This document shows positions 27,661 through 36,168 of a stretch of DNA of 64,000 nucleotides, one piece after another. The stretch spans positions 26,362 through 90,361 of the forward strand of contig CAYUVH010000055.1 of assembly GCA_964448135.1 (NCBI GenBank), written 5' to 3'. This stretch comes from CAYUVH01 sp964448135 (GTDB lineage: Bacteria; Verrucomicrobiota; Verrucomicrobiia; Limisphaerales; UBA8199). Every line of letters begins with the position of its first letter. The stretch's first letter is position 1. The notes below the pieces were generated by a model. It was not told where the DNA came from, did no database searches, and saw only the letters and a program-made list of their open reading frames with translations. Made by a program: the position numbers and the translations under genes.

Positions 27661-29139
27661 CTAACGAACTTTGACGATACCGGGCGGTTTCCATGTGCCT
27701 TCGCCGGGCGGGAGGATGGAGGGTGGCTGGGTCTTGGGCCAATAGAGGCGCATCACCAGATACATGTAGTCGTCCGGCGCGGGCAGCCAGTTGCTTTCGC
27801 GGTCGGGGCCGGGTGAATCGCGCTGGATATAAAGCGTCAGCGAGCCGTCGGCGTTCTTTTTCATGCCCGGCAGCATCGGCGAATTGATGAGGTAACGGTT
27901 GAGGGGATTCTGGATGAGCAACTGGGATTTGCCGTCGTACATCGTCACCGACCAAAACGCATTCACGGGCGGCATGGCGTTGGCGGGGAAGGTAAGGGTG
28001 TACTGGTGCTTGTTGCCGTTGAGCGGTTCGTTGCTGCCGTCGTGGCGGGTCATGGGGTACATGGCCTCGACGGCGTCGTTGCCGTAGATGCCGGCCTTGG
28101 CGGCGGCGGCGCGCAGGAGCCAGTTGCCGTTGAAGAATTCGCGGTCGCCAAAGGCGGAGCCGACGCGCCAACCGTTGATCTTGCGGCCCATCCGCGCTTC
28201 ACTCTCCACGACCTTTTTCATGCCGGCTTTCATGCCCAGGCCGATCTCCAGTTTGTGTTCGAGATCGAGGTCCTTGAAATTGAATTTCTTTCCGGCGCCG
28301 ACGCCGATTTTGGCGAGGCGTGAGCGGATGCCCTTTTCCTCCGTGGCGGGGGGCGCGAATTGCAGGACGAAGTCCAGGTATTCGAAGAAGTTCTCCTTGG
28401 CCAGCTTTTCGTCCACCGCCGGGAAATTCACAGGCGGGGCGGCGGGCGGCGGGGCGGTGTGCGTGTAGGCCGAGAGGGGCTGCACTTTGTATTCGGACTG
28501 GATCTTCTCCACGTTCGGCATGTCGTCGGGGCCGAACAATTGCGTGCGATAGATCACCAGGGTGAAGTCGGTGGAAGAGCGGTACACCTTTTTGATGCCG
28601 GCCGGCGCGGTGCCGTTCCAAGTGGGGCCGACGACCAGGTAATCGCCGGGCTGATCGCCCGTGGCGCGGGTGCCGACGTAACCGTAGTTGAACGTGTTCC
28701 AGTCGGTGAATTGCAGGGAATAGTAGCGATCCTTGTCCACGGCCGGCACGGACAGGACATAGGGCTCGGCGCGCAGGTCGAGGCAGACGAAGGAATAAGG
28801 CGTGTCGCTGTTGGGCGTGACGACGGCGGTGTCCTTGTAGGTGAACACGCGGTGCTCGCTGAACAGTTCGTTCATGGGGCACTTGTACTGGCCCGAGTTT
28901 TTGTCCAACCAGTACTGGTAATTCACCACGTAATTCATGACCAGCGGCAGGCCGTAGATGAAGCCCTCCTCGGCGATCGCCTTCGACTCCGAGAAGCCGG
29001 GGGAGTATTTGTCGGCGCGCTCGGCGGCGGACATGGTGTCATTCTTCGTCGCACAGCCCGCCAGTCCCAAGGCCGCGATCGCCACGCCGGCCCAAGCTGC
29101 TTCTTTCGTGAAAATTCTGCCAATCAAACTCGTTTTCAT
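27661..29139 (-). CDS. DUF1254/DUF1214 lipoprotein
   Basis: A lipoprotein of 492 residues with signal peptide and lipobox (ALGLAGC, residues about 22-29). The first part is DUF1254 (FIYGLPLVMNYVVNYQYW, VVTPNSDTPYSFVCLDLRAE, RYYSLQFTDWNTFNYGY). The second is DUF1214 (MPPVNAFWSVTMYDG, LTLYIQRDSPG, NWLPAPDDYMYLVMRLYWPK). The two domains together are common in bacterial periplasmic proteins; no catalytic activity is established for them. The gene is 164 bases upstream of the beta-barrel gene on the same strand. Confidence 0.92.
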   Translation of the reverse strand: MKTSLIGRIFTKEAAWAGVAIAALGLAGCATKNDTMSAAERADKYSPGFSESKAIAEEGFIYGLPLVMNYVVNYQYWLDKNSGQYKCPMNELFSEHRVFTYKDTAVVTPNSDTPYSFVCLDLRAEPYVLSVPAVDKDRYYSLQFTDWNTFNYGYVGTRATGDQPGDYLVVGPTWNGTAPAGIKKVYRSSTDFTLVIYRTQLFGPDDMPNVEKIQSEYKVQPLSAYTHTAPPPAAPPVNFPAVDEKLAKENFFEYLDFVLQFAPPATEEKGIRSRLAKIGVGAGKKFNFKDLDLEHKLEIGLGMKAGMKKVVESEARMGRKINGWRVGSAFGDREFFNGNWLLRAAAAKAGIYGNDAVEAMYPMTRHDGSNEPLNGNKHQYTLTFPANAMPPVNAFWSVTMYDGKSQLLIQNPLNRYLINSPMLPGMKKNADGSLTLYIQRDSPGPDRESNWLPAPDDYMYLVMRLYWPKTQPPSILPPGEGTWKPPGIVKVR

Positions 29140-29365
29140 GTCGTCCGTGAAGTTGCCAAATGAATCGTCCTAACGCTCCGTATGATAGCGGGCCGGGGGA
29201 TTCGCGCCATGCCAAAGTTGTTGAGGCGCAGGCGCGTGGGCGGGTGCGAGTTCTCATTGGCGCGGCGGGGTCGGGCGAGCAGATGCACCAGCGTTTCCGT
29301 ACCGTACCCTCCAGAGCTTGGAGTGGGTGGACAGCCAGGACGGCGCCATGAGGACCAACGGGGCA

Positions 29366-29935
29366 TCAGGGAGCTGGAGCCGATGGATAACGATCAGAAT
29401 TGAAAGTCACGGAGCTGGCGATTCCGTAGGTGGCCATCAAGGCCGGAACATCATTCGAGCGCAAAATAATCTGCAACATCAGATCGTCGCCGATATGCTC
29501 GATGCCGCGATAGAAGCAAAGCGGGTAGCGTTGGTCGGCTGCAATAAGGGCGATCTGATTCATGATCTGGCGATCCGTCAAACGCATGCCGCCGTTGCTA
29601 AAGGACGCCGGCATGGTGGACACGTACATGTCGAGGATTCTGCTGGTGCCATTGTGTTCGAGTCGCAAGGTTTGGGCCCAGAAATTGGTGTAAGCTTTGT
29701 TAAGGAGGGGAAAAGCTGCTTCCTGGAGAAATGCCGGCAGATGATCGTTTACGGTTTCGATCATTCGCAGCCTTTTGTATTTCCAAAGCATGCAAATGTG
29801 TCCGGCGTCGCCCTCCTCGATCTTGTCGGATTGAACAAAGATCCATAGACCTACGCTCAGGGTCACGATCACGAATCCAACAACCGTCACCCAGGGCCAG
29901 CGGCGCCTTTTGCGTTTGGGTGGGGCGGCGTCCAT
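29366..29935 (-). CDS. Membrane-anchored hypothetical protein, paralogue 1
   Basis: A protein of 189 residues with a basic N-terminus (PPKRKRRRW), one membrane helix (VTVVGFVIVTLSVGLWIFV) and an extracytoplasmic domain of about 150 residues. It shares with the neighbour at 30193-30738 the order: basic head, helix, then a conserved 'GDAG' turn (EEGDAGHICMLWKYKRLRM versus ILHGDAGYLRMLRYKNYGD). The 17 bases around both start codons, ACCCTCGCCCCATGGAC, are identical, so the pair is a tandem duplication. No function is known. Confidence 0.75.
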   Translation of the reverse strand: MDAAPPKRKRRRWPWVTVVGFVIVTLSVGLWIFVQSDKIEEGDAGHICMLWKYKRLRMIETVNDHLPAFLQEAAFPLLNKAYTNFWAQTLRLEHNGTSRILDMYVSTMPASFSNGGMRLTDRQIMNQIALIAADQRYPLCFYRGIEHIGDDLMLQIILRSNDVPALMATYGIASSVTFNSDRYPSAPAP

Positions 29936-30192
29936 GGGGCGAGGGTAAAAGTTTGGTCAGGTAACGAGAAGGACAATTCAACGGAGGTAAGTATGCCATT
30001 CGCAGCCAACCTCCGATGGAGCGACATGGTTTTGGCCGAGGCGAGTGTAAGCCCCTCCTCCGGAGCTTGGGTGCTTGTTTTGACACGGATTTCTATAAAC
30101 ATGGCGCTCCGATGGAGCTTTTTGGGGACAGGCGCGGTGGGGTGGCGGGCTCGCCGGGGGCGAGCGGCTACTGTCGCATTTATGGCCACGGG

Positions 30193-30738
30193 TTAGAGAA
30201 TGATGTCGAACGCAGGGTCAATGGTCGAGGTGTTGGTGCGGCCGAAGTATTCGCTGTAGGAGGGGATGTCCCGGGTGCGGCAGACGAAACCAAAACGGGA
30301 GTGCCGGAAGGATTGGATGATGTTCATGGGCGGGAAGCGCGGGTCGGGTGTGGCGCGCAGGATTTCGGCGTGGAGTTCTTTTTGGACGGGGTAGCCGAAG
30401 CGATTGGTGAAGGGAAAGTTCGCGAGGCGGTAGTCGATGGTAAGGCGGGTGATGTAATGTTCGCGGAGGAGGTTTTCGAATTGCTGGTCGCAGCGGTCTT
30501 CGGCTGTGCCGCGAAGTTTTTCAATGGGAGGGCGCAGTGGGCCGGGGAGCGCTTTGTAGATGGAGCCGAGGCGGTCGCCATAGTTTTTGTAGCGGAGCAT
30601 GCGGAGGTAGCCGGCGTCGCCATGGAGAATGGTGCTGGAGGGGATGGCGGCCCAGAGGAGCAGGAGGAGGATGATCGCGCCGAGAGCGAGGCTGCCAAGG
30701 AGGAAGCGCTTGCTTCGTTTGCGCGTGGGGCCGTCCAT
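30193..30738 (-). CDS. Membrane-anchored hypothetical protein, paralogue 2
   Basis: A protein of 181 residues with a basic head (TRKRSKR), one long membrane helix (FLLGSLALGAIILLLLLWAA) and an extracytoplasmic domain. It is the better-spaced member of the tandem pair with the gene at 29366-29935: both have the GDAG turn, then a 'M-x-Y-K' patch, and identical sequence around the start codon. About 257 bases separate the two, with no convincing ORF between. No function is known. Confidence 0.75.
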   Translation of the reverse strand: MDGPTRKRSKRFLLGSLALGAIILLLLLWAAIPSSTILHGDAGYLRMLRYKNYGDRLGSIYKALPGPLRPPIEKLRGTAEDRCDQQFENLLREHYITRLTIDYRLANFPFTNRFGYPVQKELHAEILRATPDPRFPPMNIIQSFRHSRFGFVCRTRDIPSYSEYFGRTNTSTIDPAFDIIL

Positions 30739-30909
30739 GGGGCGAGGGTAGTGTTTCGGTGGGCGGGGGACAAGGGGAGGGGGCGATTTGAAATTTGAAA
30801 TTTCAAAAAGGAAAGAATGGTTGCCCCAAGAGGCAGGAGTTAATCGGCGGGAGTGTGGTAAGGTTAAGTTGGCGGTGGGTCGTAGCGGGCATTTTTGAAT
30901 TCAGCGCTT

Positions 30910-31074
30910 GTGATCCGGGTGATTGGCCGAGTTTGCTTCCCGAGTCGTTCCCGCAACGCGCAGGAGCGCAAGGCGCGTGACCTGGTTTGGGCGGTCAGCG
31001 TGGCGATGCTTATTTCGATCGGCATCGCGGTGGCGCTGTGGTGGATGAACAAGGGAGCTTACGGGAAGTTTTAG
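30910..31074 (+). CDS. Candidate 54-residue membrane protein
   Basis: A short frame starting at GTG 30910 (or TTG 30895) and ending at TAG 31072. The predicted product has a basic head (SRSRNAQERKARDL), one membrane helix (VWAVSVAMLISIGIAVALWW) and a short tail MNKGAYGKF. The clean 'positive inside' layout and the single helix suggest a real single-pass protein, but there is no Shine-Dalgarno and the start codon is not ATG. It stands alone on the plus strand, divergent from the paralogue pair. Confidence 0.4.
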   Translation: MIRVIGRVCFPSRSRNAQERKARDLVWAVSVAMLISIGIAVALWWMNKGAYGKF

Positions 31075-31212
31075 GGCTCCTCCCCGGAGGAGGGAACTGC
31101 GTGAGGGTCTTCCGTTCTATTTTAACGGGTCCCGGACAAATTACGGACGCAGGTGGTGGAGGCGTGGCCGTTGCAAATTTCAATGGTGCAGAGAGCTCAA
31201 CGGTTCTAGCCG

Positions 31213-31252
31213 CCGGGCGGGGACGCCCGGCTCCACGGCAGACGGGACGTCT
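31213..31252. repeat. Two GC-rich palindromes
   Basis: CCGGGCGGGGACGCCCGG (31213-31230), followed by CTCCAC, then AGACGGGACGTCT (31240-31252). These have the same design as the palindromes at 17229-17269, 42954 and 60943, between genes. Confidence 0.55.
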
Positions 31253-31284
31253 ACCGCCACGAAGCAGCGGCTTGCCCAAACGGC

Positions 31285-31491
31285 TTAATTGCCGCGGTCA
31301 ATCGCCTCGCTCTTGAGCAGCACGTATTCGTCCGGGAGAATCAGGCCGTCGGCGTAGAATTTGTTCAGCGCGCGCATCTGGGCCCGGCCGCTGTCGGTGA
31401 GGGTGTAATTCTCATGGGCGCAACCACTCCCGAGCAGACCGGCGGTGGCGAGGGCCAGCAGGGAGACGCTAAACAGTTTCTTGCTTTTCAT
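31285..31491 (-). CDS. Small SHOCT-like lipoprotein
   Basis: A lipoprotein of 68 residues with a signal peptide and lipobox (ATAGLLGSGC). The mature part is only about 44 residues (ALNKFYADGLILPDEYVLLK) and resembles the SHOCT helix-turn-helix module found at the ends of many membrane proteins. It is directly followed upstream by lpxA on the same strand, 32 bases away. No function is assigned. Confidence 0.75.
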   Translation of the reverse strand: MKSKKLFSVSLLALATAGLLGSGCAHENYTLTDSGRAQMRALNKFYADGLILPDEYVLLKSEAIDRGN

Positions 31492-31523
31492 AGGGATACT
31501 TTACTGCGGGTTGTCTGTCTTTA

Positions 31524-32288
31524 TCAAGTTATCACACCGCGTTCGCTTTCGCGGACAAATTTCGCGAGATGCTTCACTTCGGCGAGTTGGGGGACGTCTT
31601 TCTTGATCTGCTCCAGCGCATTGGCGACGGTCAGGCCCTGACGGAAGAGGATTTTGTGCGCCTTGCGCAGGGCGGTGATGGCCTCGGCGGAGACGCCGTT
31701 ACGTTCCAGGCCGATTTTGTTGATGCTGCGGGTTTCGGCGGGGTTGCCTTCCACGAGCATGTAGGGCGCCACGTCGCGATGGATGCGCGAGCAGCCGCCG
31801 ATGATGGACATGCGGCCAATCCGGCAAAACTGGTGGATGCCGGTCATGCCGCCGACGATCGCGTGGTCTTCGATTTCAACGTGGCCGGCGATTCCCGCCA
31901 TGGAGATGATGACGTGGTTGCCCACTTTCACGTTATGGCCCAGGTGGGTGTTGGCGAGGATCGTGTTGTTCGAACCGATCACCGTGGTTTCGCCGTCCCC
32001 CGTCGCGCTGTGGATGTTCACGGACTCGCGGATCATGTTTTCATCGCCGATCTCCAAGCGGGTCAGGCCGCCCTTCCATTTGAGGTCCTGGGAAAGGAGC
32101 CCGAGGCTGGCAAAGGGGAAAACGTGATTTTTGCGGCCGAGGCGCGTGTGGCCATCAATGACCACGTGGGAGACGAGCCGGCAGCCGGCGCCGAGTTCGA
32201 CGTGTTCGCCGATGGTGCAAAAGGGGCCGATCTCGCAATCCGAAGGAATCTTCGCCTTGGGGTGAATTATCGCCGTGGGATGGATCAT
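31524..32288 (-). CDS. lpxA: Acyl-[ACP]-UDP-GlcNAc O-acyltransferase
   Basis: LpxA, 254 residues, catalyses the first step of lipid A synthesis: it transfers a 3-hydroxyacyl chain from ACP to UDP-N-acetylglucosamine in the cytoplasm. The left-handed beta-helix hexapeptide repeats start at IHPTAIIHPKAKI. The catalytic His of the family lies in ILANTHLGHNVKVGNHV (two His conserved), and the signature GIAGHVEIEDHAIVGGMTGI followed by HQFC is complete. A C-terminal helical part (GVSAEAITALRKAHKILFRQ) ends it, as in E. coli. It follows the lpxC-fabZ fusion, 46 bases away, on the same strand, so the genes probably form one operon. Confidence 0.97.
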   Translation of the reverse strand: MIHPTAIIHPKAKIPSDCEIGPFCTIGEHVELGAGCRLVSHVVIDGHTRLGRKNHVFPFASLGLLSQDLKWKGGLTRLEIGDENMIRESVNIHSATGDGETTVIGSNNTILANTHLGHNVKVGNHVIISMAGIAGHVEIEDHAIVGGMTGIHQFCRIGRMSIIGGCSRIHRDVAPYMLVEGNPAETRSINKIGLERNGVSAEAITALRKAHKILFRQGLTVANALEQIKKDVPQLAEVKHLAKFVRESERGVIT

Positions 32289-32334
32289 GTTTTAACTAAA
32301 GCGAAAAAGGGGGAGTGATTTCACGGGCCTTAGG

Positions 32335-33675
32335 TCACTGCTCCCGAATCATGAAAGTGACGTCGGCCTCGCTTACGACGTCGCCGCGCACTTTGCATAT
32401 GCCGCGCGCCTTGCCGATCTTGCCGCGGATCTTGGTGAGTTCGACTTCGATCATGAGGGTGTCGCCGGGCAACACCGGTTTGCGCCAGCGCACGTTTTCG
32501 GCAGACATGAAATAGGCGAGCTGCTGGCTGTTCTCGGTGCGCCGGAGCAAGAGGATGCCGGCCACCTGCGCGATTCCCTCGAGTTGCAGGACGCCGGGCA
32601 TGATCGGGTGGCCGGGAAAGTGACCTTGGAAAAACGGTTCGTTGATCGTCACGTTTTTCAGGCCGGTGATGTTATTGCCGTCGATCTTGACCACGCGGTC
32701 CACCATCAGAAATGGGTAGCGATGCGGCAGCAGGCGCATGATGGCTTCGAGGTCCATCGCGCCGTCCTGGGGCGCGGCATCGGCGGCGGCCTTTTCATCC
32801 GAGCCCGTGGGCGGCGGGGTGAAGGTTTCGGCGACGCCCTTGGGCCGGCGCATCTGGGCGGTGAGGCGGCGGACGAATTCGCAGTTCGCGCCGTGGCTCG
32901 GCTTGACCGCAATCAGGTGACCCTGTAGCGGCCGGCCGAGCAGCGAGAAATCGCCGAGGATATCCAGAATCTTGTGCCGGACGAATTCCTCCGGGTAACG
33001 GAGCGGCTCGGTGGTGAGCACGGCGTCATCGCGGATGACGACGGCGTTTTCGAGGCTGCCGCCTTTGATGAGGCCGTTGGTGATGAGGTATTCGATTTCC
33101 TCGTAGAAACAAAAGGTGCGCGCGTGGGAGAGCTCCTTCTCCCAGACTTTCGGGCTCAGTTCGACGCTGTAATGCTGGGTGAAACGGCCCTGTTTATCGG
33201 CGCTGGTGCAGGTGACCTTGAAGCCTTCGCTGGGAAATAGCGTCATCGTCGTCTCGCCCATTTCGAGCTCGAGGGGCGTGGTCACGGTGAACGTGGCACG
33301 GCGTTCTTCCTGCGGGATGATGCCGGCTTCCTGGACCATCTTGCAATACTCGCGCGCGCTGCCGTCGGCGATCGGCGGTTCGTTGGAGTCGAGTTCGATG
33401 ACGGCGTTGTCCACGCCGTAGCCGGCCAGGGTGGCCAGCACGTGCTCGACGGTGTGGATCTTGACGTTGCCTTTGGCGAGGGTGGTGGAGCGGTTGGTTT
33501 CGGTGACGTTTTCGACGCGAGCCTCGATCTCCGGTTTGCCTTCGAGGTCCACGCGGCGGAAGCGGACGCCGGAGTTGGGCGGCGCGGGCAGGAACGTCAT
33601 GTTGACCCGGTTGCCGCTGTGCAGTCCCACGCCGGAGTAGGAGACAGCACGGCTTAAGGTTTGTTGGTTAAGCAC
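32335..33675 (-). CDS. lpxC-fabZ: Bifunctional LpxC-FabZ
   Basis: A fusion of 446 residues. The first ~290 residues are LpxC, the zinc deacetylase for the committed step of lipid A synthesis, with the zinc His motif KIHTVEHVLATLAGYG and HKILDILGDFSLLGRPLQGH plus the later HGANCEFVRRL. The last ~140 residues are FabZ, the 3-hydroxyacyl-ACP dehydratase, with LPHRYPFLMVDRVV and the catalytic His/Glu region FFQGHFPGHPIMPGVLQLEG. A Pro/Ala-rich linker (about 285-305) joins them. This fusion is known from Bacteroidetes, Chlorobi and Verrucomicrobia and supports the lineage. It lies upstream of lpxA. Confidence 0.97.
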   Translation of the reverse strand: MLNQQTLSRAVSYSGVGLHSGNRVNMTFLPAPPNSGVRFRRVDLEGKPEIEARVENVTETNRSTTLAKGNVKIHTVEHVLATLAGYGVDNAVIELDSNEPPIADGSAREYCKMVQEAGIIPQEERRATFTVTTPLELEMGETTMTLFPSEGFKVTCTSADKQGRFTQHYSVELSPKVWEKELSHARTFCFYEEIEYLITNGLIKGGSLENAVVIRDDAVLTTEPLRYPEEFVRHKILDILGDFSLLGRPLQGHLIAVKPSHGANCEFVRRLTAQMRRPKGVAETFTPPPTGSDEKAAADAAPQDGAMDLEAIMRLLPHRYPFLMVDRVVKIDGNNITGLKNVTINEPFFQGHFPGHPIMPGVLQLEGIAQVAGILLLRRTENSQQLAYFMSAENVRWRKPVLPGDTLMIEVELTKIRGKIGKARGICKVRGDVVSEADVTFMIREQ

Positions 33676-33801
33676 GGCGGGATTTAATCAGGCGACGGGC
33701 CTTGTTGGCAAGCCAAGTAACGGGCAGCGGCGCTTCGAAATCGCGCGGCAGCCGAGGGGTGGGCTTTTAATTTTCGGATGCCCTGAGGCATTCGAATAGT
33801 T

Positions 33802-33827
33802 GGAGCCTCGTTACCCCGGCTGCTACG
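33802..33827. repeat. Dispersed intergenic repeat end (GGAGCCTCGTTACC)
   Basis: GGAGCCTCGTTACC at 33802-33815, followed by a GCTAC a few bases later, the same pattern as the left end of the MITE-like element at 16821. Only one end is visible here, in the short spacer between lpxC-fabZ and the LOG-family gene. Confidence 0.45.
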
Positions 33828-33840
33828 AATGAGAGGGTTT

Positions 33841-34872
33841 TTACAGGCTGTTCAACAGTTCAACCAATTGACGGAGGCGGCCGTAGTCGCGGCGGTTGAA
33901 GCCGAAGGCGATGCGGTGGAGGTCCACGTGGTCGTTGTCCTCGACTTCGTCGGGCGTCGGGTCGATGCGCTTGATTTGCGGACCGACCATGATGTCCTTG
34001 TAGTCCTCGTTCATCGCCTCGATGGCGGAGTCGCTCGGGGCGTGCTTCAGGCGGATGACGAAGAGGTCCTTCACGAAACGGGTGGAGTGGAAGTTGCGGT
34101 AGAAGCGGGTGATGATTTTCACCGCGGCGTCGGGGTCGTCCGTGATCTGGTAGAGATTCAGGTCATCGGGGGAGATCAACTGGTCGCGCAGCAGGTGTTC
34201 GCGGATGTGTTTGTCCCACGTCTTCCAATAAGTGCCGCCCGGGCGATCGATGAGGACGAGCGGCATGAGCTGGCTCTTGCCGGTCTGCATGAGCGTGAGC
34301 GCCTCGTAACCTTCGTCCATCGTGCCGAACCCGCCGGGGAAGAGGGCGATGGCGTCCGAGTGGCGGATGAAGATGAGTTTGCGGGTGAAGAAGTATTTGA
34401 AGGTGACGAGCTTCTTGTCTTCCTTGATGACGGGGTTGGCGGATTGTTCCCAGGGCAGGCGGATGTTGGCGCCGAAGCTCTTTTCGGGGCCCGCGCCTTC
34501 GTGGCCGGCCTGCATGATGCCGCCGCCGGCGCCGGTGATGACCATGAAACCGGCCTCGGCGATTTTTCTGCCGAAGTCGATGCCCTGCTGGTATTCGACG
34601 CGGGTGGGTTGGGTGCGGGCGGAGCCGAAGATGGTGACTTTGCGTGTCTTGGAGTACGGGGCAAAGAGTTTGAAGGCGTAGCGCAATTCGCGCAGCGCGG
34701 TCTGAATGACGCGGACGTCGCCGCTGTCCTGGACGTCGGCGAGGAGTTTCAACGCGTTTTCAATGATATCGGCGACACTCTCTTGATTGAAGCCGCCGCC
34801 CTTGTACGCAATGAGATCCTCAATGCGCTTTTTCAATTCCGGATCCACCGGGGTTTTCTCACTTTTGATCAT
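33841..34872 (-). CDS. LOG-family nucleotide hydrolase-like protein
   Basis: A cytoplasmic protein of 343 residues of the LOG (TIGR00730-type, 'lysine decarboxylase-like') family, which includes nucleotide 5'-monophosphate nucleosidases. The two signature loops are both complete: ITGAGGGIMQAGHEGAG and ALFPGGFGTMDEGYEALT. The extra N-terminal ~80 residues and C-terminal ~90 residues make it longer than the small 180-residue LOG proteins, closer to the PpnN-type. The substrate is not set. Confidence 0.88.
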   Translation of the reverse strand: MIKSEKTPVDPELKKRIEDLIAYKGGGFNQESVADIIENALKLLADVQDSGDVRVIQTALRELRYAFKLFAPYSKTRKVTIFGSARTQPTRVEYQQGIDFGRKIAEAGFMVITGAGGGIMQAGHEGAGPEKSFGANIRLPWEQSANPVIKEDKKLVTFKYFFTRKLIFIRHSDAIALFPGGFGTMDEGYEALTLMQTGKSQLMPLVLIDRPGGTYWKTWDKHIREHLLRDQLISPDDLNLYQITDDPDAAVKIITRFYRNFHSTRFVKDLFVIRLKHAPSDSAIEAMNEDYKDIMVGPQIKRIDPTPDEVEDNDHVDLHRIAFGFNRRDYGRLRQLVELLNSL

Positions 34873-34954
34873 GCCGCGAGCATAGCGCGACCGTAAGCAA
34901 AAGCAATGGGGGTTGGGGAAAGGGGAGGGGAGGGAAAAGGTTAAAAGGTTAAAA

Positions 34955-35818
34955 TTACTTGTCAGGCTTGGCCGAGGCAGTCTCCGCCGCGCCGGGCACA
35001 GGCGGGTTTTGCAGGATCACGTATTGCTTGCGGAATTCGAGGCCGCGAGGCGGCCAGGTTTTGACGTATTCGATGAGGGCGCGTTTACCGGGTTCGAAGT
35101 CGAGGCCGTTCAAGCGACAGTCAGCAGCCGCTTCACCGCTGCCGTCGCGCGCAGCGTACAGACGGATGCCGTAGAATTGTCCGTCCTCAATCCTGGGCTT
35201 GAAACCCTCGAGGCTGCGGGTGAAGAGGCAGCAGGGGCAGAACGGGTGTTCTTCCTCCTGCGCCGGCGCGGGATCGGTGGCGTAGTGCGACACGGGGCCG
35301 AGGACTATGCGGCGCTTCCAGGCGGGTTTGCCGTGCTCGGCGGGTTGTTCGATTTGCAGGCAGGGGCAGGGGTCCGACTTGGAGACGAGGGAGGTCACGA
35401 AGACGGGGAGATCGAGTTGCGTCCAATCCTCGAAACCGCGGGTGACGGAGTGGCGGGCGTCCTTGCCGTTGGAATGTTGAAACTCGAACACGCCGCCGGG
35501 AATTCCGGAGGGATGGCTGACTTCGATGGTGGTCACTGATTGCGTGGCGCCGCGCTGATTCAGACGGCAGTCCACGAAGCCGGGTTTGATAAGGAGGCCG
35601 GAGTTCAGGCGGACGGCCGATTTTTCCTTGGAAAGGTCATGACCGGCGTTGACCAGGACTTCCGTGAGGCAGGAAACGAGGTCCACTTCCTCGGTCCAGG
35701 AGCGGGCGCCGTTGTCGAAGTTCAGCGAGACCTGGGTGCCCTGGCCGGGGTTGCCCGGAGAGGGTGCGAGCGGATTTGTCGGATTTGGCGGCGGTTTGCG
35801 TTTAAGCCATTCGAACAT
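34955..35818 (-). CDS. DUF6348-like protein
   Basis: A soluble protein of 287 residues. The frame is open to 35944, but the ATG at 35818 gives a compact start, MFEWLKRKPPP. A CPCC cluster (HPFCPCCLFTRSLEGFK) and a second CPC (SDPCPCLQ) could bind a metal. The pattern VDLVSCLTEVLVNAGHD, EVSHPSGIPGGVFEFQHSNG and DCRLNGLDFEPGKRALIEYV matches the DUF6348 family as I recall it. No function is known. The gene is next to the LOG-family gene on the same strand. Confidence 0.7.
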   Translation of the reverse strand: MFEWLKRKPPPNPTNPLAPSPGNPGQGTQVSLNFDNGARSWTEEVDLVSCLTEVLVNAGHDLSKEKSAVRLNSGLLIKPGFVDCRLNQRGATQSVTTIEVSHPSGIPGGVFEFQHSNGKDARHSVTRGFEDWTQLDLPVFVTSLVSKSDPCPCLQIEQPAEHGKPAWKRRIVLGPVSHYATDPAPAQEEEHPFCPCCLFTRSLEGFKPRIEDGQFYGIRLYAARDGSGEAAADCRLNGLDFEPGKRALIEYVKTWPPRGLEFRKQYVILQNPPVPGAAETASAKPDK

Positions 35819-36168
35819 GCGCCTGAGCCTAAGCGATCCCCGCTCCCGGAGGAAGCCGTCGCTGGCTTGGGGAAAGCGTCGGAGGATACGTGGACTCGAT
35901 CGCGGCCCCGCGAAAAATTTACTGGCGTTGAAAGTGGGAACCATTTAGAAAGTGCAAAGATGGTGCAGCGTGTCGTGGGCAAATTGCCCGCGGGCGTGGG
36001 ACTTCTGGGAACAGATTGGCCTGCGCAATCGGCTGCAAACACCCGTCAGTGCACGCTGGCGTGCCCGAAGGGGCAGGTGATTCCGTCGCTTTTCTCTTCC
36101 GATTTTTCGCGGGTTTCAACCGCAACCATGCCTCGTTTCCTTGCAGCAAGGCCCATCCCAACTCCTGT

